From JBJXHB01 sp046160725 (GTDB lineage: Bacteria; Pseudomonadota; Gammaproteobacteria; Burkholderiales; Burkholderiaceae_C), in contig JBJXHB010000328.1 in the NCBI GenBank assembly GCA_046160725.1, positions 1 to 6,963 of the forward strand: a stretch of 6,963 bases of DNA, in the 5' to 3' direction. Under the pieces are notes generated by a model. It was not told where the DNA came from. It did not search any database and was given only the letters and a program-made list of their open reading frames with translations. The translations under genes and the position numbers were made by a program. The first letter of the stretch is position 1. Every line of letters starts with the position of its first letter. Positions 6,096-6,963 of this stretch are shown one piece after another.

Positions 6096-6733
6096 GGCTG
6101 GCGGCGGCGTGCGACGAAACCGACCGCGGCCAGGCCGGCGGCCATCAGCGCGTAGGTGCCGGGCTCCGGCACCGGGTTGGCAACCAAGGACACGTTGTCG
6201 AGCGAGCCGCCGAGCGAGTCCTGGCGGCCGCCGGCCATGAACTTGACCGTGTCCATGCCACCCGTGCCCGTGACCTGGAAGCTGAACGCCTGCCAGTTGT
6301 GCGCGCCGCCGCCGGCCCCGGCGTTGGTGGTCAGCAGGTTGTTGTTCCAGTAGACCGCGATGTCGTTGGAGTCGGCCGCCACGTTGATGCGGGGCGAGTA
6401 CCACCAGGTCAGCGTGTAGGTGGCGTTGGCCTGCGTGGCCACCGATTGCCAGATCGAGCTGTTGGTGCTGCTGTCGAACGAGACGTTGTTGAACGTGCCG
6501 CCGTTGGTGTCCAACTCGACGAAGTTGGCCCCGTCCTGCGCCACGCCGGCGATGTTGCGGCGCAGTTCCAGGCCGCTGGTGGCATCGGCCTGCCAGCCAT
6601 TGGTGGACGCCAGCACGGTCCAGGTGCCGTTGGCCAGTACGTGGTCCTCGAAGCTGCCATTGGTCAGCAGGTTGGCCTGGGCGGCCAGCGGCAGGGTGGA
6701 CAGGGCGAGGACGATGGCGGAGAGCTTGTTCAT
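6089..6733 (-). CDS. PEP-CTERM sorting-domain surface protein
   Basis: A 214-residue exported protein with a C-terminal PEP-CTERM signal. Residues 1-20 form a signal peptide (MNKLSAIVLALSTLPLAAQA). The mature part opens with NLLTNGSFED and closes its beta-rich domain with SLDNVSLV (about 177-184). These ends are typical of galactose-binding-like jelly-roll domains (DUF642 or CBM4/9-like). Next come VPEP (188-191), a hydrophobic segment (about 193-208) and a basic RRR tail (209-211). In this family an exosortase recognises the motif, cleaves it and releases or anchors the protein at the surface, usually in species making exopolysaccharide. No exosortase is in this window. The ATG at 6733 is supported by AGGA (6740-6743), 6 bases upstream, and by the signal peptide; the longer open frame to 6847 lacks support. 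The ligand or partner is unknown. Confidence 0.9.
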   Translation of the reverse strand: MNKLSAIVLALSTLPLAAQANLLTNGSFEDHVLANGTWTVLASTNGWQADATSGLELRRNIAGVAQDGANFVELDTNGGTFNNVSFDSSTNSSIWQSVATQANATYTLTWWYSPRINVAADSNDIAVYWNNNLLTTNAGAGGGAHNWQAFSFQVTGTGGMDTVKFMAGGRQDSLGGSLDNVSLVANPVPEPGTYALMAAGLAAVGFVARRRQPR

Positions 6734-6739
6734 GTGAGA

Positions 6740-6743
6740 TCCT
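6740..6743 (-). promoter_or_regulatory. Ribosome binding site of the PEP-CTERM gene
   Basis: On the minus strand AGGA lies 6 bases before the ATG at 6733 and selects it over the upstream in-frame ATGs. Confidence 0.65.
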
Positions 6744-6756
6744 GAGGGTGGTGGTG

Positions 6757-6777
6757 CGCCATGTGCAGCGCATGGCG
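6757..6777. promoter_or_regulatory. 21-base palindrome just upstream of the PEP-CTERM gene
   Basis: CGCCATG (6757-6763) and CATGGCG (6771-6777) are perfect 7-bp inverted arms around a 7-base centre, ending 23 bases before the PEP-CTERM start codon and 13 bases before its ribosome binding site. The form suits a dimeric regulator's operator or a leader hairpin in the mRNA. The left arm belongs to the nonamer TGCGCCATG (6755-6763), which recurs at 6951-6959. Confidence 0.4.
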
Positions 6778-6963
6778 ACAGTGTGTGGAGGCTGCCCTCT
6801 TTGCGCATTCCCGCGCGTCGGGGGGAAGCGCCGCCCAGGATGTGCACGATTGCCGTGCCGCTGCCGCCATGAGCCGGAGAGGCTCGGGAGATGAAGCTGT
6901 CGTGGCGGCTTCGGGCTCAGAGCGGTCGCTGCGACAGGCTGCTCTGGTGATGCGCCATGAATG
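6778..6963. other. Upstream intergenic region with hairpins, no gene assigned
   Basis: No coding gene is supported here. Two inverted repeats are present: GAGCC (6871-6875) with GGCTC (6881-6885) around GGAGA, and CAGAGC (6918-6923) with GCTCTG (6941-6946), which encloses a smaller GTCG/CGAC stem (6925-6928 and 6932-6935). Frames on both strands stay open, but their third codon positions lack the strong G/C bias of the real genes. I saw no convincing sigma-70 promoter and no -24/-12 (sigma-54) promoter for the PEP-CTERM gene. Confidence 0.4.

Noticed and set aside
5940..6773. 277-codon minus-strand frame over the PEP-CTERM gene and hydrolase 3' end
   Set aside because: It is out of frame with the well-supported PEP-CTERM protein and crosses into the converging gene.
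6861..6880. GG-N10-GC match as a sigma-54 promoter for the PEP-CTERM gene
   Set aside because: Only the minimal dinucleotides match in very GC-rich sequence; the TGGCAC and TTGC elements are absent.
6761..6963. Plus-strand frame open from ATG 6761 (or 6869) to the window edge
   Set aside because: It has no ribosome site, mixed third-position bases unlike the real genes, an unconvincing product, and it overlaps the PEP-CTERM upstream region.

Overview
The window is high-GC DNA (roughly 70% by eye) with strong G/C preference at third codon positions. It most resembles a betaproteobacterium of the Burkholderiales (Rubrivivax/Leptothrix/Ideonella-like). The lineage is inferred from three things: a ProQ/FinO protein with long low-complexity flanks and a conserved C-terminal tail, a PEP-CTERM surface protein (common in exosortase-bearing betaproteobacteria), and GC/codon use. 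There are no RNA genes, CRISPR arrays, insertion sequences, integrases or phage genes, and the region looks like ordinary chromosome.

Layout: (1) Bases 63-1496 on the minus strand encode a ProQ/FinO-family RNA chaperone whose FinO domain sits between an Ala-rich N-terminal segment and an Arg/Pro/Gln/Gly-rich segment built on an 18-base tandem repeat. (2) A divergent control region (1497-1639) separates it from a plus-strand single-domain hemerythrin (HHE) protein, 1640-2152. The spacing of that protein's six predicted iron ligands is close to that of YtfE. (3) After a strong GC hairpin (2195-2211) comes a large plus-strand flavoprotein, 2258-4696, with the DAO/FAO_M/GcvT/GcvT_C architecture of dimethylglycine and sarcosine dehydrogenases. 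(4) After a 155-base gap, a plus-strand exported alpha/beta hydrolase lies at 4852-6066. (5) Converging on it is a minus-strand PEP-CTERM surface protein, 6089-6733. The two stop codons lie in the two arms of a 9-bp inverted repeat. (6) The last 230 bases are the upstream region of the PEP-CTERM gene and contain several inverted repeats.

The genes do not form one evident pathway. The hemerythrin protein, flavoprotein and hydrolase share a strand but are spaced 105 and 155 bases apart, so a single operon is possible but not shown. The flavoprotein would link N-demethylation of methylated glycines to tetrahydrofolate. The hydrolase and PEP-CTERM protein both act outside the cytoplasm. I find no convincing new multi-gene system. 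The most interesting items are the ProQ architecture with its repeat tract, the YtfE-like metal site, the shared stop-codon hairpin, and a 21-base palindrome just upstream of the PEP-CTERM gene.
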